Source of the DNA: Ignavibacteriales bacterium
Lineage (GTDB): Bacteria > Bacteroidota > Ignavibacteria > Ignavibacteriales > Ignavibacteriaceae
DNA: 64,000 nucleotides
Reading direction: 5' to 3'
Assembly (NCBI GenBank): GCA_003538625.1
Contig: DPRR01000006.1
Location: 496,001 to 560,000, forward strand
The translations under genes were made by a program, and so were the position numbers. Shown piece by piece: positions 25,756 through 35,786 of the stretch (the stretch's first letter is position 1; every line of letters begins with the position of its first letter). The notes below the pieces were generated by a model. It was not told the DNA's origin. It was given only the letters and a program-made list of their open reading frames with translations, and ran no database searches.

Positions 25756-28660
25756 TCTGATACCGTGCCTTTAGGTATTCGGCAAATGTTTCATCAGCAT
25801 CTCTCAAAGCAATAGAAGGAAGCCAATAACGTAATTGTTTAGGTTTTGCAAGGATAATCTGATCCTTTCCATACGCTTTAAATATTCTTTGAATGTGTAT
25901 TATTTTTTCTTTTCCTTTATCCGTGGGCATAATTTCCCCCAAGTATTTTTGTAAGTCTGTGTCTAATTCCTTATCCGGTTCAATTATTGTCTTAGAATAT
26001 TTAAAATGAAGTGCATAGTACTTCGCCGTATCTAATATTTTAAACAATTGAAACTTTTTTGTGTCAGTCTGATAAATACTATTTAAGGTTTTACAGTAGT
26101 TTTCTACGTACTTATTTAATTGTTCATCATTAGAATTCTTTGATAGAGATTTTTGATCATTGTTGATCTGATAAGCTAGAATATCATTTATTACTAAATT
26201 GTCAGATTCTGAAATTCTTAAATCTGAAATATTTTCAGAAAAAGGAAGATTCATAAAATCCTCCTTTAAAGGAACAGTTGCTTTACTTATCGACAATTGG
26301 CTACTAGTGGTATAGATATAAAAACGTAAAAGCCTGTTATTAATTCTGAAATATTCTTCTAAATATTTAAGCTCATTAATTCCATTTTGAGGGCTATGAA
26401 TCCCTATTATATTTGCTCTAAATACTAAATATTTATTTGATAGATATACTGACAAATTTTTTCTACCAATATTTTCCTTAATTAGAAGATGAGGGGGGGT
26501 ATAAATTTTTTTACTTTTAGGTCTGTGAAAATATTTGATTTTGCATTTCTCAACTTGACTCCAGTCGATTTTATTTTCAGAAAAGGCTTTTGAAGGTAAA
26601 TATTGAGCTCCAGTCAAATAATCACATGGGACCGCTTTATTACCTTTTTCTATAAACCCTTCAGCGATTTCCCAACTATTATTTTCCTCTTTCTGATTAA
26701 GATATGAACCCAATGTTTTAAGCTGAATTAATCTATCAAGTAGTGTTCTTATTCTTCCCCCACCAAGCAAATTAGCTTTCCATACAAAAGGTTTACTTAA
26801 TATTTCTTCTTTAGGAACTATATGAAAATCATAATAATCAAATTCCAGAAATAAACGATTAACATTTGAAAAGGTGCGACTAACTGCTATGTAAATAACA
26901 TGTTGATCATCAGGCTTTGAGTTTCGCATAAAAACAGCTGCAGTCGAAAAATCTTTTTTCCCCCATATCACATCAGATAGTTTTGTAAAATCAATGATCT
27001 GCAAAAGGTTATACTTTGAAAATAGAACTCGTTTAAAATCTAAATCTCTCTGGTAGAGTAAAGGACCAGAAGGTTGAATTAGACAAAGAAGCCCTTCAGG
27101 TTTAAGTAATTTCATACCCTGTGTTAGAAAATGTAAAGCGGGGTTTTCATCCGGTATTTGAATATCATTTTTGTAACCTATATCCCCTTTGAGTTTTTTA
27201 AAATACTTTTTTCTTTCTTCTTTACCATTTCCTGAATGTAGATTAAATGGTGGATTTCCAATTACTAAATCAAATTTTGTGTTTGAGTTAATAGTAACAA
27301 ACTCAAAAAAGTCTTTTGTAATAATATTCTCGTATAAATCCGGAAACCTTAGTTTTTGCCAGGTAGGGGGATTTAAGTCAACTTCATCCAACATTGCTAA
27401 CGACAAACTAAATACAGATAAACGTATAGCATCCTCTTGGATATCTATTCCATGAATCGCAGTAAGAAGTAATTCCTTTAATGTTTTCAATGAAGGTTTT
27501 ATCAGTTCCCCGGTTTTTTTCCATTGTTCATATCTCCACCATTGAATAATTCTTTTATATGCCTTAACAAGAAAAATTCCGGATCCACAGCTAACATCTA
27601 TTAACTTAATATCAAGGTTAGGTGCACTAAGTGGCATACACTCATCTACTAGAGTACTTACAATCATTTCAGGAGTATAGACTATGTCTTTACTATTCGT
27701 CAACAATTCTTCGTAAACAGAGCTTATTAACTCAACCGGAAGGTGTGAGAAGGAGTATAAACGCCAAATTACAAATTGATTACCCTCACTTTTTGCATCC
27801 AAATAATCTGCTAACTTTTGTACTTTCGATTTGCGAATAGCTTTTCGTTCTTCAATCTCATTCTTTACGTTCCATTCAAAAATTTTACCATTAAAATCTT
27901 CAGCTAGACGGTCTAGCAAATCAAGTAATTGCCCAGAACGAATTATTTCGAGAAAATTATTACAATCATAGTATGTTTTGAAATATGTCCTTGCAAAATA
28001 TCCGCTTTCGCTTTCTTCATCTCTTTCTTCCAAATATTTAATCAACAAGCATTGCACTAATAGTTTTAATGCTACATGACTGTTGAGGCCCGATTCTGTT
28101 TGAAAACTATTATAAACTTTTTTTAATCCAACAATTAAATCTCGCGTAGCAGATTTTTCAAATTTAAATCTTTTCTCGTTTTCTTTTTCTTCCCAAAATA
28201 AACCATCATTAAAATCGTTAGCTTGAAATTGTTTTATAGTTTCAGCTGTCAACTTTATTATTTCTTTAGCATAATTTTCATCATCATCCTTTGGCTTCTC
28301 ACGTGCATCAAATACCTTTACATCAGATTTTTCAATAATTATATAAACTGCTACTTGACTACCACTCCAAACATTAATATGTATCTCTTTTTTTTCTTTT
28401 TTTGTTAATAAAGCATTAGTGTTATCAAAGATGTAAATCTGAGGAATGGTACCTCTTCCATCCTTAAAATGACGAAAGTAAACAGCATCAACATTGAACT
28501 TTGTTTTAGCAGTTTCTAAGGCAAAAAGAATATCGGGAGAAGCTAGTTGTGAGTCTAATGATTCGTAGGCCTCTGTCAGTAAAATACCACTTTCTCCTTT
28601 CTCGATTAGAAAAGAGAAGTTTAGTTTTAGAATATTTTCTTCAAAAAGGGTCGTTGACAT
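25742..28660 (-). CDS. N6-adenine DNA methyltransferase, large restriction-modification type
   Basis: This 972-residue protein has a gamma-type adenine methylase domain: motif I as DVSCGSGIFLVKAYK (about residue 355; the usual DPxCGSG has changed to DVSCGSG) and motif IV as VIGNPPFN (about 467). The N-terminal 200 residues are a separate domain with VDAVYFRHFKDGRG and IYIFDNT; the C-terminal 450 residues probably contain target recognition. It lacks an evident helicase. The nuclease-like gene overlaps its 3' end. It would protect host DNA or act in a phage-restriction system. It is a type II/IIG-like member by size, but its exact class is unclear. Confidence 0.85.
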   Translation of the reverse strand: MSTTLFEENILKLNFSFLIEKGESGILLTEAYESLDSQLASPDILFALETAKTKFNVDAVYFRHFKDGRGTIPQIYIFDNTNALLTKKEKKEIHINVWSGSQVAVYIIIEKSDVKVFDAREKPKDDDENYAKEIIKLTAETIKQFQANDFNDGLFWEEKENEKRFKFEKSATRDLIVGLKKVYNSFQTESGLNSHVALKLLVQCLLIKYLEERDEESESGYFARTYFKTYYDCNNFLEIIRSGQLLDLLDRLAEDFNGKIFEWNVKNEIEERKAIRKSKVQKLADYLDAKSEGNQFVIWRLYSFSHLPVELISSVYEELLTNSKDIVYTPEMIVSTLVDECMPLSAPNLDIKLIDVSCGSGIFLVKAYKRIIQWWRYEQWKKTGELIKPSLKTLKELLLTAIHGIDIQEDAIRLSVFSLSLAMLDEVDLNPPTWQKLRFPDLYENIITKDFFEFVTINSNTKFDLVIGNPPFNLHSGNGKEERKKYFKKLKGDIGYKNDIQIPDENPALHFLTQGMKLLKPEGLLCLIQPSGPLLYQRDLDFKRVLFSKYNLLQIIDFTKLSDVIWGKKDFSTAAVFMRNSKPDDQHVIYIAVSRTFSNVNRLFLEFDYYDFHIVPKEEILSKPFVWKANLLGGGRIRTLLDRLIQLKTLGSYLNQKEENNSWEIAEGFIEKGNKAVPCDYLTGAQYLPSKAFSENKIDWSQVEKCKIKYFHRPKSKKIYTPPHLLIKENIGRKNLSVYLSNKYLVFRANIIGIHSPQNGINELKYLEEYFRINNRLLRFYIYTTSSQLSISKATVPLKEDFMNLPFSENISDLRISESDNLVINDILAYQINNDQKSLSKNSNDEQLNKYVENYCKTLNSIYQTDTKKFQLFKILDTAKYYALHFKYSKTIIEPDKELDTDLQKYLGEIMPTDKGKEKIIHIQRIFKAYGKDQIILAKPKQLRYWLPSIALRDADETFAEYLKARYQNVKR

Positions 28661-28997
28661 ATTTTTAGATAAGAATATAATTTTGAATTAAAATATACTT
28701 CACAAGCATTAGAATGTAAATAAAGTTTCCTGATAATCCAGAAACGTTGAAGAAAACAACTGAAGATTTTTATTAAATATAATCAAAACCTCCTTTCAGT
28801 ACCTTTTTTGCATTTATTTTTCTTAAGCAACATTTTACTACAAAGGATTATAGCGATATCCTATTTTGTCCTATTTTTCTTCTGATTCAATGACTTTGCC
28901 ATTGTCTACTTGAAATAGTTTTATTCCATTGGAATGGTTAAGTCTCTATATGAAAAATAGATCTATTTCAAAAAATAATGCTTGACCGCTAGGATAA
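28661..28997. other. non-coding spacer with possible gene remnant
   Basis: This 337-base AT-rich stretch lies between the methylase start and the small membrane gene. It should hold the promoter of the methylase unit. On the minus strand, between about 28882 and 28955, a frame reading RLNHSNGIKLFQVDNGKVIE and ending in a stop looks protein-like but begins after a stop and has no start; it may be the 3' end of a lost gene. Nothing else was recognised. Confidence 0.35.
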
Positions 28998-29384
28998 TTA
29001 AATATTTTCATTCTCATTTCGATTAATCGACTGCCTATTCTGACCCCAGTGATATGCGCCAAATGCTACAGCACCAAGTGAGATAGCCAACTGAATTAAA
29101 TTAAAAGCAGTATCATCTCTATTATCAACAAACAAGTAGATAGATATACCAAGAATTATCAAAGCAATATAAAAGAAATAATTGACCAGTAATTTATTTT
29201 GTTTTGTTGTTTCTTCTAATGCTTTCATTTCAAAATCTAATAGTTGTTTTTGCTGATCAAATTTTGATTTCTGATAAACCTCAATTAATGGTTTTGCTAA
29301 TTCAACTAAATCATTAATATTTGGCTGCCTAGTTACAGAATGATTCTCTTGTGTATTTTGATTTTTTTCGTTCTCATTTTCCAT
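28998..29384 (-). CDS. small two-helix membrane protein beside CHAT protease
   Basis: This 128-residue protein has a polar Asn/Glu-rich N-terminus, a helical, probably coiled-coil region (about 30-65, with QKQLLDFEMKALEETTKQNK) and two hydrophobic helices (about 67-86 and 92-110). No family was assigned with confidence; the outline resembles DUF2335-like membrane proteins. It lies between the CHAT protease gene and the methylase on the same strand. A membrane effector cut by the protease is one possibility, from context only. Confidence 0.6.
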   Translation of the reverse strand: MENENEKNQNTQENHSVTRQPNINDLVELAKPLIEVYQKSKFDQQKQLLDFEMKALEETTKQNKLLVNYFFYIALIILGISIYLFVDNRDDTAFNLIQLAISLGAVAFGAYHWGQNRQSINRNENENI

Positions 29385-29465
29385 AAGACATTGCTTTCTT
29401 TGATTTATTATTTATGTTTATTACTTTATAAATGATAATTCTTAAACATTAAAGGATTGAAATAT

Positions 29466-29651
29466 ATGATAATAAATATTGATATGATGTTGAATGTTCT
29501 AAGTAATCTAATTACGATAATTATGTTCTACTTTTGGGTGGGTCAGCAATTATCGAGAAATAATACTGACACTATTATTTTATTAGATAACAGAACTAAT
29601 ACTCTCTTAAATTCTGAGAAAATTAATCAAATAAAATCAATTCAATCATAA
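29466..29651 (+). CDS. possible small membrane protein with its own terminator
   Basis: This 61-codon frame, on the strand opposite to the defence genes, has one hydrophobic helix (LNVLSNLITIIMFYFWV) and a polar tail. AAAGGA (29451-29456) lies 9 bases before the ATG chosen; an in-frame TTG at 29457 is too close to it. A strong intrinsic terminator lies 30 bases after the stop, which supports a real transcript. It could be a toxin-like peptide, or the transcript could be a small RNA. No homologue was recognised. Confidence 0.45.
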   Translation: MIINIDMMLNVLSNLITIIMFYFWVGQQLSRNNTDTIILLDNRTNTLLNSEKINQIKSIQS

Positions 29652-29680
29652 CTTTCTCCTAAAATCAAAAGATTATCTGA

Positions 29681-29707
29681 GCCGGGCATAATGCCTGGCT
29701 TTTTTTA
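29681..29707 (+). terminator. intrinsic terminator after small plus-strand ORF
   Basis: GCCGGGCAT (29681-29689) pairs with ATGCCTGGC (29691-29699, one G-T wobble; the innermost bases form the loop) and is followed by seven or more T. It is strong and oriented for the plus strand. Confidence 0.85.
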
Positions 29708-29847
29708 TTTCTAGCTTGTTTAGCCGCAATTTTTCTTTCTCTTTCAAATGCATCAATAATAAAGTGATATACTCGAACTACTGATTTGTCTTAGAAAATT
29801 TTTATGCATTTATACTCAAATTATAATTTGCCTTTTTTTTATTTCTA

Positions 29848-32337
29848 TTATTTCTCTATGACCCTTAACAGTTTAATAAATGGATTCCCATAACAGTGTA
29901 AACAACACCACGCACCTGGATTTTTATTAATGCTAAATACGACCATATTTGCCACTTGAAAAGCATCACTAACAGATTTACCATTTAATAGAGAATCAAG
30001 AAAAACAGGCAACCAAATTGGAGGAACACTTATATGCAAGGACCAAAAAGGAGCAATAATGGTTTTTATTCCTTTCGCTAACAATTTACGCACCAATGAA
30101 TTCAAATTAGATTTCAAAGTTGCCCTTTCACTAGAACCTGAATAACATACAAATAAAATTAGAATATCAGTTTCTTCAACAATTCTTTCAAAATTTGTAA
30201 TCGCTTTTTCCGGGAAAGTGTAAAATGATGGAAAACCCGATATTTTTTTATCACCGTGTGCAACCAGTATTGTAACATTACTTTTTATAGGCTTAATTGG
30301 TAATGACGAAGTGATTAATTCAATATCATAATTTGTTATTGTATTCTCAAGTTTAGAAGCTAAATAGTTAATGGCAAAATCTCCATCTTCTGTTGGTAGC
30401 CACATTGCTATTTTTGGATTTGGAGATATATTGAAATTAAAATTAAATCCCTTAAATAACTCAAATGAAATAGTATCAGTAATACTACCGTATTCTAATA
30501 CAAATCTATTATCTGAATTTAATAATAAATTATGAGGCAATTCGCTTAATTCAATATCCCGAAAAATACAAACACTTCTATTCTTACTTGATTCAATCTT
30601 TGTAAATTGTAAAGAATTAATTAATTCATTCATATCTTTTTCCTGATCTTCTTCCGGATATGAGTAAATCTGATCTGCAATTTTTATAGTATCATTAAAA
30701 GCTAGTAGGCTAGTTTTTTCCTGCAACCACTTTTTTTGCTCTCCTAATGTATATTTAGTTATTTGTTCAATTTTTTTAAAATTACCATCATTAAATCTTA
30801 AAAAATAAATGCCTTCATTTGTTGAAGCTAACCACAGAAATTCTGTTTCAGGAAACCTTGACAAAATTTCTTTAACCTTTATGTAATAACTATAATATGA
30901 AGAAACTTTTTCTTGATCTTTCTGTATGGTGTGAATTTCCCTCAATGGGCTAACAATATCTTTATCTTCAAATACCAAACTATAATCAGATTTTAAGATC
31001 ATAGCTAATAAAAATGCATTCGCATTATTATTTTTATAGCTATAAGAAATGAGTTTACTTGCAAGTACAAGTGAATTCCTGACTTCACCCTTCAAATCAT
31101 TTTTATCTCTAGTTCCTTCATGTGCCACTAAAGACTCAATGAAATAATCGACAATCTTTTCACTATCACTAAGCGAATAAATTTTTAATCTTTCAGAATC
31201 TTCTTTACCAACAATGCTTTCAAAGATTATTATGTAATGTTTAAGAAGGGATAAATTAGGATGATCTTTGTAAACATAGAAACAAGAATAAAGTAAATTG
31301 AGCCAAGGTACTGCACTAATTTTTTCACTATTAATTATAGATTCTCTATGTGCATTTAAAAAATTATAAATTTCTACAATTAATTCTTCTTTTCTAAAAA
31401 TGATCCGTAAATTAAAATGAGAACAAGTAATAGATTCTAAATCAAATTCTGATAAAGAAGGAAACTCTTTAATTGTTTTATAAATACTTTCTGCATATGG
31501 AACTAACTTTGTATTTCTAAAAAAACGATGTACATTGATTAACAAACTAATAAAGAATTCACTACTCAAAGTATATTTGTTCGAATTGATTAGACAACAT
31601 AAAAGATATAAAGATGCTTCAGTAGGAATAAATTGACTATTAAAAACTCTAAATTGTAAAAAATAACCCCAGTAGAGTAGCTTATCCATCCTACTAATAA
31701 TAAGTGCTTCCTCAGCCAAATCACGGGCGAGTTGAAATTGTTGTGAATTGGTAAATCTATCAATCATAACGGCAAGGGCGAAATAAAAATGATCTAATCT
31801 ACCAAGATCAATAGATAATTTTCTTATTAAAGCTGCATTATAATACAGAACTCTAATGTCATTATCATCAATATTTATTTTCTTGGTTACTTCAGTAAAT
31901 AAATCCAAGGTAAGAAATAGAAGTGATTTTTTTTCAAGTTCTTTTAATTCATATTCTATTTCATAATCAAGCAGTCGAATTTTATTATTTTTTTCAAAAC
32001 TTTTTTCCATAATTGACATAGATATTGACCTATATATTTCTATATCATAGTTATCAAATTTGAATTTGTAGGATTGACTTATATTTTTTAGTTCAAATGA
32101 ATTAAGGTATTTGCCAATTAAAATTACCATCATTGCAAAAAAATTGAAGTCATACTTATCACACATATTTAATAGTTCAAGTCTTATTATTTGTTCTTTT
32201 TCATCAAAATTATTAGCCATTTCAGTAATCAAATCCTCTAAAATTTTAGTGAGTTCTTTTTCATGTTCATTCTCTTTAAAAAGAATGAATTGATGAAATA
32301 GAAAATCAATCCTATTAATTTTATGCTTTATATCCAT
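29848..32337 (-). CDS. CHAT domain caspase-like protease with helical-repeat N-terminus
   Basis: This is an 829-residue cytosolic protein. The C-terminal 250 residues form a CHAT (caspase HetF-associated with TPR) peptidase domain with the catalytic dyad His694 in LVAHGDK and Cys731 in LFVCYSGS, and the closing AWCCLHCYGNPF signature. Residues 1-450 are helical and repeat-like (probably TPR-type), which would sense a trigger. CHAT proteases act in several prokaryotic immune systems, such as gasdermin activation or the Craspase partner of type III-E CRISPR. Here no gasdermin or CRISPR gene is near; neighbours are a type IIG enzyme upstream (77-base gap) and a small membrane protein downstream. 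Confidence 0.85.
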   Translation of the reverse strand: MDIKHKINRIDFLFHQFILFKENEHEKELTKILEDLITEMANNFDEKEQIIRLELLNMCDKYDFNFFAMMVILIGKYLNSFELKNISQSYKFKFDNYDIEIYRSISMSIMEKSFEKNNKIRLLDYEIEYELKELEKKSLLFLTLDLFTEVTKKINIDDNDIRVLYYNAALIRKLSIDLGRLDHFYFALAVMIDRFTNSQQFQLARDLAEEALIISRMDKLLYWGYFLQFRVFNSQFIPTEASLYLLCCLINSNKYTLSSEFFISLLINVHRFFRNTKLVPYAESIYKTIKEFPSLSEFDLESITCSHFNLRIIFRKEELIVEIYNFLNAHRESIINSEKISAVPWLNLLYSCFYVYKDHPNLSLLKHYIIIFESIVGKEDSERLKIYSLSDSEKIVDYFIESLVAHEGTRDKNDLKGEVRNSLVLASKLISYSYKNNNANAFLLAMILKSDYSLVFEDKDIVSPLREIHTIQKDQEKVSSYYSYYIKVKEILSRFPETEFLWLASTNEGIYFLRFNDGNFKKIEQITKYTLGEQKKWLQEKTSLLAFNDTIKIADQIYSYPEEDQEKDMNELINSLQFTKIESSKNRSVCIFRDIELSELPHNLLLNSDNRFVLEYGSITDTISFELFKGFNFNFNISPNPKIAMWLPTEDGDFAINYLASKLENTITNYDIELITSSLPIKPIKSNVTILVAHGDKKISGFPSFYTFPEKAITNFERIVEETDILILFVCYSGSSERATLKSNLNSLVRKLLAKGIKTIIAPFWSLHISVPPIWLPVFLDSLLNGKSVSDAFQVANMVVFSINKNPGAWCCLHCYGNPFIKLLRVIEK

Positions 32338-32414
32338 TAAATCTGATAGTTATTAAATTTCGAATGAATAGCAATAACTTTCGTTTTATTTGTCGTAAAA
32401 TTATTTAATTCTTC

Positions 32415-35400
32415 TCACCCAAGAACCTTCTTAACCAATTTATCTATTTCTTTCATTTCTTCTGAAAGATGTTTTTTTATTGCTACTCTTAATCTGCCAA
32501 GGTGAATTGCACTTAGTTCTTGTTGTGGTAGATTTGTTTCTAAATATTGTTTTGCTTTTGTATGTGCTTGCTCGCTAAGTTGTGAAAGCTTAATGTGTAT
32601 TTCGTTTGTCTCATCAAATCTTGGGAAGTAAACATCTAATATTTTTTTATGAACGTCTCTTGCTCCAAATAATCCTTTTGATTGGAATGCTTTCATTCTT
32701 TCGTTTGGAATGCTTGAGTTTAATATTGCGGCTAAATAAAAAGACTCTAACTTTGAATTTGTAGTGAGTAAATAGTTTTTGTGATCTACTAAAAACTCAA
32801 GATCTATTTCATTTCTATCAACAACAACAGAATTAGCATCTTTGCCCGATGTGTTATATAAGACTATATACTTGGCATTTACGTCTTGATCAGATAAACC
32901 TCTTTGAAAATCTATTCGATCATTACTTGTCATTTTTTTAGATTTTTCGGTCTTAAGAATGTCCCAATTATTTTCTGCATTATTAAACCACTTGGAAGCA
33001 TTCAAATATCCTTCTTGCATTAGATCACTTGCAGATTGAAGCTTAATTATTTTTATGCCTTCATTATCTTTTTCAATCAACACTGGTAATGCAACAAGAC
33101 CAGGTTTATAAAGTGCAAAAGGTAAAATGCTTTTTGCAAGAGCAGTTCTAAAAATAAATTTACTTTCTATCTTACCAGTAAACCTTAATCCTTTCCACGG
33201 TTTCTTTGCATCTGCTTCAATAGCTTCAGAAGTTTTAATATTTATTATTCTATCGTTAAAATCTTTTGGCAATTCCTGGTCAATATCAATAAAGTAAAAA
33301 CATCTTGGAACTATTGTTGCGCCTTGCTTAAAATGTTTTTTATATGGATTCTCGTTTGTATTGCTCTTTGTTTTTTTATCAGAGAATGCAGAAGATTTAC
33401 CCTGTTTAACATAATACCACTTTACATTTTCTTCTGTTAGTTTTTCTGCAGCAGTCTGAAGATTACAATTATGTTCCGTTAATCTGCCAGAAAATTTTAG
33501 TCCAGGTAAACCATTTATTGGTGCAGCTTTTTTATCATACTTCTCAACAATAAAAACACAACTCGGAACTCTGAACAATGGAGTTACTTCATCCATATCC
33601 CAGATTTGTGAAAACTTAAATCCGCTTGCTTTACCGCTTCTTGTATTATCGTGATGATCTGCACTAAAAAAACTTCGAGGTAAAACAAATGCAGTCTTGC
33701 CTTTTTCTTTTAGAAAATAATTACTGCAATTAGCAAGAAATATTGCTGCAATTTCTAAATGAGGAAAGTTTGCAACCTTCTCTGGTTTTACATTATAAGT
33801 ATCAGCGAGTCCATTTAATGTGTTTTGATATTCTTCATTCTTTACAGAACTATATGTAAACCACGGCGGATTACCAATTATATAATCAAACTTACCAGCA
33901 AGAAAATAGGGCTTGTATAGATTCTGTACTATAAACTTCCAGATACTATCCCGACCTTTTTCTTTTACGCTTTTTAATCCTTTATATACTTTGTAAAAAC
34001 TTTCAATTATCTGTTTGTTTAATGAGTGACCTTTTAATTTTTTTCTGAGAATATTTTCAAAAACTTCTTCGCTTTCATTTTTCTTACTCATTGTCTGGTC
34101 AGCAAGTTCATCACATATCTCAAGAGCTTCGTCAAACAATTTCACATCATCAAGCACCTGTGTTGTAAGCTTGTAGTTTTCCTTATCAATATTGAGAGTA
34201 AAATCTTTGCCAAAAAGATTCTCAACGCCTTCCGGTGCAAGTAAAGTGTTTGCAAGAATTATGTTTAAGTAAACTGGATTTTTTGCATCAATTATTTCTT
34301 TTCCAAGTGCAAGCAATAGTGTTGTCTTTGCTATCTGCACACTTAAGGGATGAATATCAATTCCATAAATCTGTTCGTTAATTTCTTCAGCGTTTGTTTT
34401 AGGATTTAGTTCTTTTATTCTATGTATTGCAGCTCTTAAAAAAGAACCACTGCCACAAGCCGGATCTAGTATTTTATCAGTTTTCTTAAACTCAAATTCT
34501 TTTACTATTCTTTCACACAGCCAATCAGGTGTGTAATACTCACCAAGTGAATGTCTTGTGTCTAAATCAATAAGTTCCTGGTAAACTCCTTTAAGAACAT
34601 CTTCATCTACTTTATTAAAATCAAAAGAAGATATTTCCTGTGCTATCAAACGGAACACTTTTTTAAGACTCTTGAAATTTCTATCGTTTACTACCCAATG
34701 ATAAAAATCGTTATCAACAAAGTTCCTGATATTGTATTTATGGAACACACTTCCATCAAGAATTGCTTTAAGTTCTTTATCATCTATGTAATCATCATTA
34801 GATACGACACTGTATGCAAGCATTTTTGAAAAAACACTTAGGTAAGTGTGAATGAGAAAAATACTTTCTCTTCCATCAAATGAGCCATAAGCAACACTTA
34901 AAAATTTATTCCATTGCTCATAAGAAACCTGAACTTCACCATATTTTTTAGCTTCATTAAACCAATTACTTAAAACCTGGTAACTTTCAATAAAAACATT
35001 GCTCTGGTAACCAAAGGCTTCTTCAATTCGTTTTAATGTTGCACGCTGTTTTTCTTCCTTAAAAAGAAAACGATCTATCCAGTAATAAAAATCTTCCGCA
35101 TTCTTCTCATTTAATACAAATGATGCGCTTTTAACTTCTTCAAGTTTAAGCTCATCTTCTTTAAGTTCATTCAGCTTATCAATACATTCAACTGAAGGGG
35201 CATAAACTTTCCAGGTAATAAAATCAGATGCAATTAAAGTAAAATTATATCCTTCGCCCGAATTGAATTGTCCTAACAAGTAACCAGCTAATTGTTCTTT
35301 AGCGTGAGTTAAAGTTTGTTTAAGATCATTTTCAAATTCAATAATGATTTTGTTGTAAAGAGTATCGGCACTTCCTTTATGCAGTTTATCTTTTCGTGGA

Positions 35401-35582
35401 ATGTTTAGAATTGTTTTTTCAGAGCCAAGAGAAATTTTATCAATCAATTTTAGAATATCTTTATCATCAGCGTAAAGCCTGTTTAACAGATCCTTAAATG
35501 CTTCTTTCTTAGTGTGCTCTTTGTTAGCCTGTTTTACATTATGAAAGTATTCTTTGATAAGTATGGATTTTGTGTCAGTCAT
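32415..35582 (-). CDS. type IIG-like restriction-methylation protein (Eco57I/MmeI group)
   Basis: This is a 1055-residue single-chain enzyme. The N-terminal nuclease-like region holds GSADTLYNKIIIEFEND (Asp73, Glu82), where the usual ExK lysine is glutamate. The methylase part has DPACGSGSFLRAAIHR (about 373) and IIGNPPWFTYSS (about 570), followed by a long specificity region. It methylates adenine and may cut DNA as one polypeptide. All parts look full-length. It is the first gene of the minus-strand block and is divergent from the amidoligase operon. The missing lysine makes cleavage uncertain. Confidence 0.88.
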   Translation of the reverse strand: MTDTKSILIKEYFHNVKQANKEHTKKEAFKDLLNRLYADDKDILKLIDKISLGSEKTILNIPRKDKLHKGSADTLYNKIIIEFENDLKQTLTHAKEQLAGYLLGQFNSGEGYNFTLIASDFITWKVYAPSVECIDKLNELKEDELKLEEVKSASFVLNEKNAEDFYYWIDRFLFKEEKQRATLKRIEEAFGYQSNVFIESYQVLSNWFNEAKKYGEVQVSYEQWNKFLSVAYGSFDGRESIFLIHTYLSVFSKMLAYSVVSNDDYIDDKELKAILDGSVFHKYNIRNFVDNDFYHWVVNDRNFKSLKKVFRLIAQEISSFDFNKVDEDVLKGVYQELIDLDTRHSLGEYYTPDWLCERIVKEFEFKKTDKILDPACGSGSFLRAAIHRIKELNPKTNAEEINEQIYGIDIHPLSVQIAKTTLLLALGKEIIDAKNPVYLNIILANTLLAPEGVENLFGKDFTLNIDKENYKLTTQVLDDVKLFDEALEICDELADQTMSKKNESEEVFENILRKKLKGHSLNKQIIESFYKVYKGLKSVKEKGRDSIWKFIVQNLYKPYFLAGKFDYIIGNPPWFTYSSVKNEEYQNTLNGLADTYNVKPEKVANFPHLEIAAIFLANCSNYFLKEKGKTAFVLPRSFFSADHHDNTRSGKASGFKFSQIWDMDEVTPLFRVPSCVFIVEKYDKKAAPINGLPGLKFSGRLTEHNCNLQTAAEKLTEENVKWYYVKQGKSSAFSDKKTKSNTNENPYKKHFKQGATIVPRCFYFIDIDQELPKDFNDRIINIKTSEAIEADAKKPWKGLRFTGKIESKFIFRTALAKSILPFALYKPGLVALPVLIEKDNEGIKIIKLQSASDLMQEGYLNASKWFNNAENNWDILKTEKSKKMTSNDRIDFQRGLSDQDVNAKYIVLYNTSGKDANSVVVDRNEIDLEFLVDHKNYLLTTNSKLESFYLAAILNSSIPNERMKAFQSKGLFGARDVHKKILDVYFPRFDETNEIHIKLSQLSEQAHTKAKQYLETNLPQQELSAIHLGRLRVAIKKHLSEEMKEIDKLVKKVLG

Positions 35583-35786
35583 TAAGTAATTCTTAGTTAT
35601 AATTTTTTAATTCTTGATTGAATGTTCCACCAACTCAAAGCCTGAGGAATTACGGAGAGATTGTCATCGTATAGCTGATTCTAAAACAACGAGGTTAAAA
35701 ATAAAGAAAGTAAAAATCTAATTCTAATAATTTTGATCAAGTTTTTGGAATAAGAAAGATATACTAACAACTAATTAGGAGTTACT

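Noticed and set aside
35651..35660. ACGGAGAG match to the first bases of tRNA-Ser as possible attR
   Set aside because: Only 8 bases match, and the match is to the 5' end of the tRNA, whereas integrase sites duplicate the 3' end.
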